A stretch of 64,000 nt of DNA from JACDAN01 sp963827705 (GCA_963827705.1 CAWHBN010000011.1:29467-93466); one strand, 5' to 3'. Positions 8,678-18,907 are shown, numbered from the stretch's first letter. The notes: generated from the letters alone by a model not told the origin. Numbers and translations: made by a program.

Positions 8678-11622
8678 GTGCAATCCGTATCCGCGTTTCT
8701 CTCGAACCAGAGACGGGACGACGGTCTACGAGGAGTGATCGCCGTGGTCGCGGCGCTCCTCGTCGTCCTCGTCGCCCTCGCGTTCTCGAGCTCGCCGTCC
8801 TACGGGGCGAGTCCCAAGCCGCCGAAGAAGGCGGCCAAGAAGGCCAAGCCGAAGGTCAAGGCGTTCGTCCACCGCGGCCAGCTGAACGTCCTGGGAACGG
8901 CCCGGAGCGACAGGATCACACTGCGGCTGAAGCCGGGCAACCCGTCGCGGGTCCAGGTGGACGTCGGCAGCAACGGCTACGCCGAGTTCACGTTCAAGCG
9001 CTCGCGTTTCAACCGGATCGTCGTCCGCGCCGGCAAGGGTGGCGACACGATGTCCGTGGACGAGCGCTACGGCGTCTTCGTGAACACCGAGGCGACGACG
9101 CTCTTCGGTGACCGCGGTAGTGACATCGTCGTCGGCAAGGGCTCAAACGCCGTGGAGAAGTTCGAGCTCTCCCGAGCCGGCTCGTACCTTCGCTACGCAC
9201 GGAACGGCCACGCGTTCCGCTCACGGATCGAGCGGTTCGACCTTCGCCCCGGCGGCGGCGCGGACAACCTGGTCGTGAACTACCTCGCCGGCGCTGGGCT
9301 CGGCCGGCTGAATGCCGACCTTGGGAACGACAACGCCGCGGACGTCGTCGACGTGAAGGGCTCGTCAGCTGCAAACGAGCTCCGTGTCGGCGCGCGGCAG
9401 CGTGGTCGTCCGTGGAATCGGCGCGGTGCTGAGCATCTCACGCGCCCAGGCCGCGAACGACAAGCTGAACCTCGATCCCGGCGCGGGCATCGACCGCGTG
9501 GTCGTCGAGGGCACGGCCGGGAACGACACGATCGGTGTCGCTCCGGCCGCAGTCGCACCGCACATCGCCGTCTCGGGCGGGCCGGACGGCCTGCCGATCG
9601 ACGTCGTCAACGCCGAGGCGCTCGCTATCGAGGCCCTGGCCGGGAACGACACGCTCAACGGCGCAATCGGGCTCGCAGCGCTGACCCAGCTCACGCTGGA
9701 CGGCGGAGCGGGCAACGACGCGATCAACGGCGGCGACGGCAACGACTCGTTGCGCGGCGGCACCGAGAACGACGCGATCGACGGCAACCGCGGAGACGAC
9801 ACCGGTCTCCTCGGCGCCGGCGACGACTCGTTCACATGGGATCCCGGTGACGGGAGCGACAAGGTGGAAGGCGAGGCCGGCACCGACACGCTGGTCTTCA
9901 ACGGCGCCGGCGGTGCCGAGAACTTCGACTTCTCGGCGAACGGCAACCGCCTGAAGTTCTTCCGCAACGTCGCGAACATCACCATGGACGTCGACGACAC
10001 CGAGCGGGTCGACCTCCGGGCGCTCGGCGGCATCGACAACACGGTCGTGAACGACCTGTCCGCGACCGACGTCAGGAACATCGAGCTCGACCTCGAGACC
10101 GCGATCGGCGGCGGGGCAGGCGACGGCGCCGTCGACACGACCACGGTCAACGGCACCGCAGGCAACGACACGGTCAACATCGCGCCCAACGCGGGTGCGG
10201 TCGACGTGACCGGGCTTGCGGCCGCGCTGAAGATCGAGCATTCGGAGGCCGCGAACGACGTCCTGAACGTGAACGGGCTCGACGGCAACGACTCGATCTC
10301 CGGAGCAGTCGGCCTCGCGACCCTGATCAAGCTGGGAATCGACGGCGGCGCCGGCAACGACACGATCAACGGCGGCGACGGCAGCGAGGCGCTGCTCGGT
10401 GGTGACGGCGACGACGCCGTCGACGGCAACCGCGGAGACGACACCGGTTTCCTCGGAGCCGGCAACGACTCGTTCCGCTGGGATCCCGGCGACGGAAGTG
10501 ACGTCGTCGAGGGCCAGGCCGACACCGACACCTTGCTCTTCAACGGTGCCGGAGTGGCCGAGAACTTCGACGTCTCGGCCAACGGCTCGCGGGTGCGGTT
10601 CTTCCGCGACGTCGCGACGATCACGATGGACCTGGACGACACCGAGCGGATCGACGTGCAGGCGCTCGGCGGCGTGGACAACGCGGTCGTCAACGACATC
10701 ACCGGGACCGACCTCAAGCTCGTCGCGTTCGACCTCGAGGCCGCGATCGGCGGTGGGGCGGGCGACGGCGCGGCCGACTCGGTCACCGTCAACGGGACCG
10801 CCGGCCCTGACGTGATCGACGTCACGGCCGACGGAGGCGTCGTCGACGTCGACGGCTCTCCGGCGGAGGTGACCATCGACCACTCGGAGGCCGCGAACGA
10901 CAAGCTGACCGTCAACGGGCTCGCCGGTGCCGACACGATCACGGGCGGCCCGGGCCTCGCGAGCCCTGATCCAGCTCGTGATCAACGGCGGCACCGAGGT
11001 CGACGTCCTCACCGGCGGCGACGGCCCCGACCGGATCGTCGGCCAGCAGCAGAACGACTCGATGTTCGGCGGCGCCGGCAACGACACCCTCGTGTGGAAC
11101 CCCGGCGACGGCAACGACCTCGTCGAGGGCCAGGCGGGGGCAAACGACACGATGGAGTTCAACGGCGCGGCCGGAGCGGAGATCTTCGAAGCCTCGGCCG
11201 TCGGCGGGCGGCTCCGCTTCACCCGCAACCTCGGCAACATCGTCATGGACGTCGACGACACGGAGGAGGTCGACCTCAACGCGCTCGGCGGTGCTGACCT
11301 GACCACGTCAACAACCTGACCGGCACCGACGTGACCAAGGCGAACATCGACCTGGCCGCCGCCATCGGCGGCGGCGCAGGGCGACGGTGCGGCCGACATC
11401 GTCACGGTCAACGGCACCGACGTCGCCGACAACGTCGCGGTGGCCGCGAACGCAGGCGTCGTGGACGTGACCGGGCTCTTCACCGCCGTCGGGATCAGCA
11501 ACCCGGAGCTCGCGAACGACACACTCGCGATCAACACCCTGGGCGGCAACGACAACGTCGCGATCGGCGGCGGCGTCGCGGGGTTGATCCAGACGGCTGT
11601 CGATCTGGGCGCCGACGAGTAG
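8678..11622 (+). CDS. Large secreted protein with RTX-like Asp/Gly repeats, frame-broken
   Basis: About 980 residues when frames are joined. The GTG at 8678 follows a strong GAGGAGGAG ribosome site. Residues about 18-45 are a membrane or signal segment (VIAVVAALLVVLVALAF), then a Lys-rich stretch. From about residue 270 there are nearly four tandem modules of about 214 residues. Each holds a calcium-binding hemolysin-type run (GGAGNDTINGGDGNDSLRGG-like), a conserved FNGAGGAENFDFSANG segment and an AxGGGAGDGAxD linker. RTX nonapeptides bind calcium and fold after export; there is no sign of a toxin or enzyme domain. The frame shifts near 9400, 10965, 11300 and 11385 while the module pattern continues. 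Likely a surface or matrix protein. Confidence 0.8.
9502..11622 (+). repeat. Tandem coding repeat, about 640-bp period, nearly four copies
   Basis: Modules start at about 9502, 10143, 10785 and 11404, each beginning with a sequence encoding (V)NGTAGNDT or a variant. The period of about 640 bases is visible in both DNA and protein. The fourth copy is truncated after about 220 bases, where the gene ends. Confidence 0.8.
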
Positions 11623-11644
11623 CACCACCCTCCCTCCAGGGCGA

Positions 11645-11670
11645 ATCGGGGCTCCTTCGGGAGCCCCGAT
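11645..11670. terminator. Bidirectional UUCG-loop hairpin terminator
   Basis: A perfect 11-bp inverted repeat (ATCGGGGCTCC at 11645-11655 and its complement at 11660-11670) closes a TTCG tetraloop. It lies between the convergent repeat-protein gene and the LuxR regulator gene. Confidence 0.85.
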
Positions 11671-11675
11671 CGCGC

Positions 11676-14438
11676 CTAGGCGGACGGCGTGGGCGCTTCA
11701 GCCGCCTCACGCGCGAAGCGGCTGATCAGCTCGGCGCGCGAATGCATGCCCAGCTTCCGGTAGACGCGGCCAAGGTGGAACTCGATCGTCTTGTGCGAGA
11801 GGAAGAGCGCGGCGCCGACCTCCCGGTTCGTCATCCCGCGCGCGACGTGGAGCGCAATCTGGAGCTCCTGCGGCGTTAGCTCCTCCGCTTCCCACGACTT
11901 GCGTCTGCGAAGCGTCTCGCCGCTCGCGCGGAGCTCTGCGCCGACGCGCTCGACCCAGGCATCGGCGCCCTGGTCCTCGAAGATCTCGAGCGCCTCGCGG
12001 AGCTGTTCGCGCGCATCCAAGCGGCGGCCGGCCCGCCGGAGGCGCTCGCCGAACGCGAGCTGGGTGCGGGCGAGCGACCACCGATCGTCGGAGTCCTCGT
12101 GGAGGTCGAACGTCTCTTCGAAGGCCTGCTCGAAACCGTCGTCAGGCGCGAGCAAACCTCGCGCTCGGGCCGCCGTCGCCCGGGCGACCGGGCTCTGAGG
12201 CTCGCGCGAGGACTCGTAGGCGGCAAGCGCGGCCTCGGCCGCCTTCTCGTTGCCGACGCGGGCGTGGACCTCGGCCAGTTCCGAGCGCGGGACGATCACC
12301 CTGGAGTGAATGCCGAATTCGTCCAGCCCCTTCGCGACGGACTCGAGCTCGCGGATCGCCTCGTCGTGCCGGGAAAGGCTGACAGCGAGCAGGCCCTGCG
12401 AGTGCGCGAGCCAGACTCGGTACCCGACGAGACCGGTCTCCTCGAGCGGCGTCTTGACCTCGTCGATGTAGGCCATGCACTCGGATTCGGCTCCGCGACG
12501 CGCCGTGATCGCAGAGAGCACGAGAAGCGACTGGAGACGCGGCAGCCACAAGTCGAGCTCCCGCGCCAGGCCGAGCCCCTCCGACGCCGCGGCGTAGGCC
12601 TCGCTGAGAAGACCCGCGCGGCCGGCGTGCCAAGCCTGCTGGTACAGCAGAAACGGGAGCATCCCGACGGCGCCGTCCTCCCGGGCGCGACCCACGTCGC
12701 GAAGCGTGTATCGGTAGGCGTCACGAGAACGGTCGAGCCACTCCAGAGCGCCGGAGATGCGCATCAGGCCCTGGGGGTCGAGCTCGGCACCTTCCGCAGC
12801 CTCGACGGCCTGGCAGAGGAGCGGCACTCCCTCGTCCGACCGCCCGACGTAGCAGAGGACCCAGCCGCGCGTGAGCGTCACCAGGTTGCGGAGGTGGTCG
12901 TTCGAGATTCCCGAAGCAAGCTCCTCGGCCCGCTCGGCGGAGGCGAGCATCCCTTCGGCGTCGGCTACCCCGAGCCGGGCGCTACAGGACTCAATGCAGA
13001 TTTCGACCGCTAGCTCGCGGTCGATCTCCTCGAGCAGCTCGGAAGCTTCGACCAGCACTGCGCCCGCCTGCTCGGGTCGGCCGTTGAAGTACTCGATCCG
13101 TCCCTGGAGGCGGAGTGCCGCTGCGCGCAGGCAAGGCTCCTCCTGCGCGAGAGGCTCGGCGAGGTAGGTGAGCGCCTCCTCCGACCGCCCGGCGCTGAGC
13201 GCCGCGTCCGCTGCGGCAAAGAGGCGCCGTGGTCGGGCTTCCTCGTCCGCCGTCAGGGAAGCCGCACGCGCCAGCGCTGCCGCAGCAGCCGCGTAGCTCG
13301 AGCGTGCGCGGGCCTGGTCCGCCGCCCGCTCCAGCGCGATCGCAGCCTCCTCGTCGACGCTGATCGCGGCGCCGGCAAGGTGCCAGGCGAGCCGCTCCGG
13401 ATCGTCTCTTTCGCGAAGCGCCCCCGCCAGGGCCCGATGGGCGGCGCGGCGCTCCGACGGCGCCGCAGCGTGGAAGACGGCGGAGCGAACGAGCGGATGG
13501 CGAAAGTGGACGTGGCCGTCGGTGAGCGAGATGAGCCCGGCGTCCTCCGCGGGCTCGAGGGCGTCGTGCTGGAGGCCGAGTGATTCGAGGGCCGTCCCGA
13601 TCGTCTCCACGTCGTCGGACAGCGCGACAGCGGCGACGACGAGCGCCCGCCGCGCGTCCTCCGAGAGCCGCTCCGCCCGCCAGGCGAAGGCTCGCTCGAG
13701 CGTCGGCCCGGCCGGAACCGGATCCGGCAGAGGCTGCCGTCCCGCGAGCTGCTCGGCGGACAGGACACCGCCGAGCTCAACGAGCGCGAGCGGGTTGCCG
13801 TGTGTGGCCTCGCACAGCCGACGAGCCACGTCGGCTGCGACCGGCCGTGCCTCCTCGCCGGCCAGGATGATTGCGGCGTCCTCGGGACCGAGCGACGTCA
13901 GCTCCAGCTGCTCGATCGCAGGCGCTTTGAACGTGCGCTCGCCGCCCTCTCGCACGGCGATCAGGATCGCGACGGAGTCGGCGACCAGCCGCTTCGCCGA
14001 GAAGAGCAGCGCGTCGTCGGTCGCGAGATCGATCCAGTGGGCGTCGTCGACAAGGATCAGGAGCGGGTTGGCCTCCGCGGCCACAGCGATCAGGCTGAGC
14101 GTGGCCGCGCAGATCGTGAAGCGGTCGTACGGCCTCGACTCGGCCAATCCGAGCGCGCTCTCCAGGGCATCGGCCTGCTGCGGCGGGATCTCCGGGAGAT
14201 GCTCGAGCAGGGGCCTCACGAGCTCGAGTAGGCCCGAGAACTGGAGCTCGATCTCGTACTCGACGCCGATCGCCCGGACGACGGTCATTCCGCCGGCGCA
14301 CTCGGCGGCGTAATCGAGGAGAGCGGTCTTCCCCATCCCCGCCTCAGCGCGAAGCACGAGCGCGCCGCTACGCCCCCGCCGTGCGCGATCGAGCAGGTCG
14401 TCGATGCGCGCGCAGTCGGGTTCCCGACCGACGAGCAC
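11676..14438 (-). CDS. Large ATP-binding LuxR-family (LAL/MalT-like) transcriptional regulator
   Basis: A 920-residue protein. An AAA/NTPase domain fills about residues 1-300: Walker A EAGMGKTALLD near 32-42 and Walker B LLILVDDAHWID. Residues about 350-830 are an Ala/Glu/Leu-rich helical array resembling TPR repeats. The last 65 residues are a LuxR/GerE helix-turn-helix (LTPQELQIALHVARGMTNRE, then FLSHKTIEFHL). LAL proteins activate transcription after binding an inducer, with ATP hydrolysis resetting the switch. Targets are unknown. It is divergent from the small gene at 14530 and convergent with the repeat protein. Confidence 0.93.
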   Translation of the reverse strand: MLVGREPDCARIDDLLDRARRGRSGALVLRAEAGMGKTALLDYAAECAGGMTVVRAIGVEYEIELQFSGLLELVRPLLEHLPEIPPQQADALESALGLAESRPYDRFTICAATLSLIAVAAEANPLLILVDDAHWIDLATDDALLFSAKRLVADSVAILIAVREGGERTFKAPAIEQLELTSLGPEDAAIILAGEEARPVAADVARRLCEATHGNPLALVELGGVLSAEQLAGRQPLPDPVPAGPTLERAFAWRAERLSEDARRALVVAAVALSDDVETIGTALESLGLQHDALEPAEDAGLISLTDGHVHFRHPLVRSAVFHAAAPSERRAAHRALAGALRERDDPERLAWHLAGAAISVDEEAAIALERAADQARARSSYAAAAAALARAASLTADEEARPRRLFAAADAALSAGRSEEALTYLAEPLAQEEPCLRAAALRLQGRIEYFNGRPEQAGAVLVEASELLEEIDRELAVEICIESCSARLGVADAEGMLASAERAEELASGISNDHLRNLVTLTRGWVLCYVGRSDEGVPLLCQAVEAAEGAELDPQGLMRISGALEWLDRSRDAYRYTLRDVGRAREDGAVGMLPFLLYQQAWHAGRAGLLSEAYAAASEGLGLARELDLWLPRLQSLLVLSAITARRGAESECMAYIDEVKTPLEETGLVGYRVWLAHSQGLLAVSLSRHDEAIRELESVAKGLDEFGIHSRVIVPRSELAEVHARVGNEKAAEAALAAYESSREPQSPVARATAARARGLLAPDDGFEQAFEETFDLHEDSDDRWSLARTQLAFGERLRRAGRRLDAREQLREALEIFEDQGADAWVERVGAELRASGETLRRRKSWEAEELTPQELQIALHVARGMTNREVGAALFLSHKTIEFHLGRVYRKLGMHSRAELISRFAREAAEAPTPSA

Positions 14439-14529
14439 GGCTCAAAGGTAGCCCTTCGGCGGTCCCTCCCGCCAACGATTAGGGCATGCCCGGAAGCGAT
14501 TCGGCGCCCATTGAGGGCACGATCGGGCC

Positions 14530-14997
14530 ATGAGCGGCCTCCTCACCTACTCCCTCGAGTTCCGTGGGGAAGCGACGGAAGACGGCGACCGGCTCGTCCT
14601 TCGTGCCAGCGCCCCTTCATGGGTGCACGAGACGCGGCTCGAGAACGGAGGAGTCGCCGTTCGCTTCGACTTCGACGAGGGATCCGAGGAGGCGCTCCTC
14701 GTGGCTGACCTGACGTTCAAGGCGAACGGCTACTTCTCGGCGGTCGCGACGATCGACTTCGGCCACGGGCATCGCCTGTACGTGGAGACCGACGACGACG
14801 GGCGGGTGAACGGCTCGGCTGACGAGCATCTCCGCCACGGAAGCGCCGTTCTGTACGTGGTCTCCGGCACCGGTCAGTTCGAGGGCGCGACCGGGCAGGT
14901 CACCTGCAACTTCGTGCTCAGCGACACCGGCGACCTCACGGACAACCAGCTCGGGATGGTCTTCCTCGGCAAGGAGGCCGTCACACGGCCTGCGTGA
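14530..14997 (+). CDS. Conserved hypothetical beta-barrel-like protein
   Basis: A 155-residue protein without signal peptide or membrane segment. It is rich in alternating hydrophobic strands. The C-terminal half has FEGATGQVTCNFVLSDTG followed by DLTDNQLGMVFLG, a pattern I associate with small allene-oxide-cyclase-like barrels, but no function can be assigned. It is divergently placed from the LAL regulator with 91 bp between them, so it is a possible target of that regulator. Its 3' end overlaps the convergent next gene by 17 bp. Confidence 0.7.
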   Translation: MSGLLTYSLEFRGEATEDGDRLVLRASAPSWVHETRLENGGVAVRFDFDEGSEEALLVADLTFKANGYFSAVATIDFGHGHRLYVETDDDGRVNGSADEHLRHGSAVLYVVSGTGQFEGATGQVTCNFVLSDTGDLTDNQLGMVFLGKEAVTRPA

Positions 14998-15602
14998 CCG
15001 ACGGGTGGAGGAGCGGTACGGCGCCTTCCCATCCGACGCGGAGCACCTCGACCAGCGACGGCGGCGTGATCACGAGGCCGCGCGCCGGCATCGGCCTGCG
15101 CCCCTCGTAGCCCGCCGGCGTCCAGCGCCGGAGCCCGCCGTCGAGAACGAGCCACGACTCGTCTTCGACCAGCACGAACACGCCGTCCGGCAGGTCGCCG
15201 AGCGCCGCTTCGTGGAGCCGCTGGGTGCGGCCGTCCACTCGCTCCGTGTGGAGCTGCGCGTCGATCGCGTCCGCCCCGACCGCGTCCGGGATGGATCGCG
15301 CTCCAGAGCTCGCCGAAGCGCACGTAGTCCTCGCGGCGGCAGAGCGCGCAGGGACGGTGCCCGGCCGCGAACGCCGTGGCCTCGTCCAGGAAGAACAGCT
15401 CGGTGAACTTGCCGGGCTGCATCAGCGGCTCCCGGTGCCAGCCGCGGAACTGGAGCCTGCACGCGATCCAGCGCCTCGTCGCCCACCGCCGGCGGACCCG
15501 TCCCTGCTCGTCGTGCAGGCAGCCGCGGTTTCCGTAGACGAGCCCGCGGGCGGGGTGCGCGATCAGATCGCTGCGCGGCGTGACGCGGTTCTGACGCGGC
15601 AT
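14981..15602 (-). CDS. Conserved hypothetical protein with CxxC motif, frame-broken
   Basis: About 206 residues when one extra G near 15288 is removed, restoring HPDAVGADAIDAQ. The N-terminal part reads MPRQNRVTPRSDLIAHPARG, then NRGCLHDEQGR and a Trp/Arg-rich segment. In the middle lie FFLDEATAFAAGHRPCALCR and REDYVRF; the CALC pair could bind a metal. The C-terminal part is VLVEDESWLVLDGGLRRW and ends with LLHPSVTQAV. I do not recognise an established function. Confidence 0.65.
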
Positions 15603-15664
15603 CCGTAGAGAAGAACACCATCGCGGGCGGCGATGTGAGACGGCCTGGTGGCAAAATCGAGGCC

Positions 15665-15980
15665 ATGGCCGATCCCACCGTCGACCGCGAGGAGATCGAG
15701 GCCGCGATCGAGGCGCGCAAGGAGCTCGGCGCCGAGCTGGAGCCCGCCGTGATCGACACGTTCGTCGAGCGGATCGAGAAGAGCATCGTCAAGCGGGACG
15801 ACCAGCGCGAGAAGGCGCTCAAGCGCCGGCGGGATCATCAGAAGGAGATGGTGCTCGGCGCGATGGCCCTCTCCATTCCCCTGATGGCCGATCGCGGCGA
15901 TCTTCACGGGTCTCGCAGGCGTGATCGCGGTCTGCGTGGCGATCGCAGTCATCGCGATCGTCTCCGCGCGGCAGTCGTAG
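15665..15980 (+). CDS. Small hypothetical protein with C-terminal membrane segment, frame-broken
   Basis: ATG 15665 opens a charged helical protein (VDREEIEAAIEARKELGAEL, then KSIVKRDDQREKALKRRR). In the original frame the C-terminus turns into Arg-rich nonsense, but with one shift near 15890 it continues as hydrophobic FTGLAGVIAVCVAIAVIAIV and stops at 15978-15980. The reconstructed protein has about 105 residues: a cytoplasmic coiled region followed by one or two membrane helices. Function unknown. Confidence 0.6.
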
Positions 15981-16027
15981 CCAGTTAGGGTTCCGGCCGC
16001 ACAGCCGCCAACCGAGGAGGTCTCACG

Positions 16028-17125
16028 ATGCTCGGACACCGACGTTCAGGGGCGATCTGGGCCGCGCTGGCACTCACCGCCCTGCTCGCAGCCGCCGTAC
16101 TCGCGCCCGCCGCCACCGCCAAGAAGGGGAAGCCCCACAAGGGAGCGCCGACGCTCGAGTTCCGCGGCCAGGCGATCATCCCGACCGGAACGAGCTTCAT
16201 GGGCACGACCGTGGGCGGCCTCTCGTCGATCTCGTACGCCGGCGGCAAGAGCTTCTACGTCATCTCCGACGACCAGGCCAACGCGCGCTTCTACAAGCTG
16301 CGCGCCCGGATCTCCGACGGCGAGCTGGCGAACGACGACATCACGTTCACGTCCGTCACGACGCTGAAGCAGCCGGACGGGACGCCGTACCCGACCGGCA
16401 GCCTCGACCCCGAGGGGTTCACGCTCACGAAGCACAACCGGAAGGCGGTCATCACCTCCGAGGGCTTCGCGAACCGGCTCATCAACCCCTGGATCCGCGT
16501 CTACCGGCTCGACGGCACGTACGTCCGTGACGTCCCGGTCCCGGCGGAGTTCAACCCGAACGCGGCCGGCACCCAGGGAGTCCGCCTGAACCTCGGCTTC
16601 GAGGCGGCGGCGACGCGCGGCAAGCACCTCTACACCGGCACGGAGAACGCGCTCGTCCAGGACGGCCCGGCGGCGACGCTCGCCGCGGGAAGCCCCGTGC
16701 GCATCCTCGAGTACGACCTGAAGCGGAACACGCTCCGCCGCGAGTGGCGCTACTACCAGACCGACCCGATCGCCGAGCCGTTCACCGGCTTCGGCGTCAA
16801 CGGGCTCGTGGAGGTGCTCCCGCTCGGCAACCGGCGCCTGCTCACGATGGAGCGGTCGTTCTCGGTCGGCGCGCCGGACACGGGGAACACGATCAAGCTC
16901 TTCGTCACCGAGCTCCGGAAGGACGGGACGACGAGCAAGAGCCTGCTCCTGAACCTCGACACGCTCGGGATTCCGCTCGACAACGTGGAGGGAATGACAT
17001 TCGGGCCGCGGCTCCGCGGAGGGAAGCGCACGCTGCTGCTCGTGAGCGACAACAACTTCGCCGCAGCGCAGTTCACGCAGTTCCTGCTCTTCGCCGTGGG
17101 CTCAGGCCACGGCCACAAACGATGA
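16028..17125 (+). CDS. Secreted esterase-like/phytase-like beta-propeller protein
   Basis: A 365-residue protein with a GAGGAGG ribosome site before ATG 16028. Residues 1-36 are a signal peptide ending near ATAKK. The mature part matches the 'esterase-like activity of phytase' type: GGLSSISYAGGKSFYVISDD near the start, SLDPEGFTL in the middle, FEAAATRGKHLYTGTENAL later and PLDNVEGMTFGP near the end. These conserved Glu/Asp residues are the usual calcium-binding positions of the propeller. Substrate is unknown; phosphate-ester hydrolysis outside the cell is possible but not established. Confidence 0.8.
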   Translation: MLGHRRSGAIWAALALTALLAAAVLAPAATAKKGKPHKGAPTLEFRGQAIIPTGTSFMGTTVGGLSSISYAGGKSFYVISDDQANARFYKLRARISDGELANDDITFTSVTTLKQPDGTPYPTGSLDPEGFTLTKHNRKAVITSEGFANRLINPWIRVYRLDGTYVRDVPVPAEFNPNAAGTQGVRLNLGFEAAATRGKHLYTGTENALVQDGPAATLAAGSPVRILEYDLKRNTLRREWRYYQTDPIAEPFTGFGVNGLVEVLPLGNRRLLTMERSFSVGAPDTGNTIKLFVTELRKDGTTSKSLLLNLDTLGIPLDNVEGMTFGPRLRGGKRTLLLVSDNNFAAAQFTQFLLFAVGSGHGHKR

Positions 17126-17129
17126 CTGG

Positions 17130-17396
17130 CTAGGGGCGCTGCTCGCCGGGGGGCGCGACACCCGTCTCGGGCTCGTTCTCCGGCGGCGCGCCGTCAGGCG
17201 GCGCGCCGTCCGACGGCACGGCGTCCGACGGCACGGCGTCCGGCGATCTGTCTCCGTAGGGATCCTCGGCGAAGGGATCGAGTCCGGCCTCGATCATTGC
17301 TTTCCGCTGGTCCTTCTTCTCCTGCTTGCGTGCGCGTTTCTCGGCCCGCTCGCGCTCACGGATCATCTTCCCGAAGGTCTGTCGCTTCTTCGCCAT
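17130..17396 (-). CDS. Small charged protein with Pro/Asp repeat tail
   Basis: An 88-residue protein. Residues 1-38 are a basic helix (MAKKRQTFGKMIRERERAEK, then RARKQEKKDQRK), followed by LDPFAEDPYGD. The tail repeats SDAVPSDAVPSDGAPPDGAP, encoded by short direct DNA repeats at about 17190-17240. It is typical of small actinobacterial proteins of unknown role, perhaps nucleic-acid or ribosome associated. It lies 43 bp downstream of the unknown gene of the F420 operon on the same strand. Confidence 0.65.
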   Translation of the reverse strand: MAKKRQTFGKMIRERERAEKRARKQEKKDQRKAMIEAGLDPFAEDPYGDRSPDAVPSDAVPSDGAPPDGAPPENEPETGVAPPGEQRP

Positions 17397-17439
17397 CAGG
17401 TACTAGGGTAGTCGCCAGAGCGGAAGCCCGGCTGCTCAA

Positions 17440-18907
17440 CTAGCCCCGTCGGATTGCGCCGAGCCAGGCCTTGGGCAGGCGGCGACGCGCCGTTCTGAGC
17501 GCCTCCTGGAGCGCCGCAGGGGCCTCCTCGCCGTGGATCCCGGCCCCGTGGCCGCACAGGATGTGCCGCGGTTCGTACCGGCCGAGCGTCCTCGGCGGCC
17601 TGAAGCGGAAGAGCGGGTGGACGCCGAGCTGCTCGCCCGGAGCCCGGAAGTAGCCGACGGTGCCGAGCGCGTCGGCGACGACGAGGGCGCGAAGCTCCGG
17701 GATCCAGGCCGCGACCTCCTTCCAGAAGCGCGAGCGCGCGAGCGGGACGATCTCGAGCGGCGAGGCCGTGATCCCCTGCACGGGAACGGCGTAGTGGGGA
17801 ACGCCCAGCGCCGAGGCGACCTCGGCGCAGTCGCGGGCGTGGCGGTCGAGCAGCTGGACGACGCCTGCGGGCTCGCCGAGCTCCGCGATCCGCTCGATTG
17901 CGGGCGCCCACAGGGCGGGATCGAAGATCCAGACCTCGCCGCGGCTCTTGAGCGCGTGGGAGCAGCGGCCGAGCTTCTCCTTCGCGATCCAGCCGAAGCC
18001 CTGCTCGAGCTCGTCGCAGAACTCGAAGCTCTCCGGATCGGGGGCTGCCGGGATCCGGTTCAGGACGCGTTCCGTGTAGCTGCTGCGCTCGGGGTCGAAG
18101 TGCGAGGCGGCGGCCTCCCCGTACGGACGTGACACGCGGCGGGCGTAGGCGGCGAAGCCCTCGTCGCGGAGCGGCTCCCAGTCCTCCCGGTACGGGCACC
18201 TTCACGTGCCTGTCGGAGATCGTGCGGGCCGAGGTGACGAACGCCATCCCGATGCCCTGCGAGATCTCGAGCAGCGACCGGTCCTCGGCGGCGGCGGTCC
18301 GCCGCAGGCCGTCGTAGAGGCGGGCGAGCTGCTCCGGTGACGGGAGGTCGGTCGCGCCGTCGGCCAGCTCCCTGAGCGACACCCGGAGCTCCGCGAGCTC
18401 GACCGGCGGGATGTCGATCAGGCGCGCTGTACGCCCGGAGGTGCCCTCCAGGATCCCGAGCAGATCGTCCACCGACGAGACGTCGACGTCATCCCTGATC
18501 ACGCCGGAGGCCTTGAGGTCGTCGGTCAGCGCGTGCAGGTAGACCCTGGAGCCGTGGGTGAGGTCGGCCGCCGCCGCGAGGAGCCAGAGCGGTGAGAAGC
18601 CGAAGGCCGCGATCGAGCCGAGCTCGACGATGTTGCCGACGCCCTTGCGGATCGCGAGCTGCTTCGGCGGCGGGGCGTTCGGGTCCGGAGTCGTCGGCGT
18701 CAGCGGCTCCACGTCTCCGACGCCCTCGATCAGGATCCGCAGGAGGTTCTTCGCGCTCGCCTCGTAGAGCCGGGAGCGCCGCGCGAGCCGCGGGAGCAGG
18801 AGCTGCGCCGTCTCGTGGACGGTGCCGCCGAGGACCGCGGCCGTCGAGCGGACGAGCCGCTCGGGCAGGGAGGCGGCGAAGAAGGTGAGTCTCCGGCGCA
18901 GCGTCAT
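17440..18907 (-). CDS. Unknown two-domain protein, C-terminal part metallo-beta-lactamase-like, frame-broken
   Basis: One frame covers 18907 to about 18200 and another continues to 17440; a single shift near 18195 joins them, giving about 488 residues. The N-terminal 240 residues are helical with a hydrophobic segment (ELGSIAAFGFSPLWLLAAA). The C-terminal part has GFGWIAKEKLGRCSHAL, VQLLDRHARDCAEVASALGV, VVADALGTVGYF and ILCGHGAGIHG, which resembles a metallo-beta-lactamase-type fold, but a complete HxHxDH motif is not visible. Two separate genes joined by the shift are also possible (an in-frame GTG lies at 18135). The start overlaps the alpha/beta hydrolase stop by 4 bp, tying it to the F420 operon. 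Confidence 0.55.

Noticed and set aside
9365..11555. Two long minus-strand frames opposite the repeat protein
   Set aside because: They mirror the tandem DNA repeat and give Ser/Pro/Ala- or Val/Arg/Asp-rich translations without domains; the plus-strand RTX pattern and ribosome site are convincing.
9502..11622. Possible CRISPR array or satellite because of periodic DNA
   Set aside because: The period is about 640 bases, repeats are not identical, and they keep a protein reading pattern; no short direct repeats with spacers are present anywhere in the window.
8678..11622. A secreted RTX toxin
   Set aside because: No toxin, protease or lipase domain and no adjacent type I secretion genes; calcium-binding repeats alone do not indicate toxicity.
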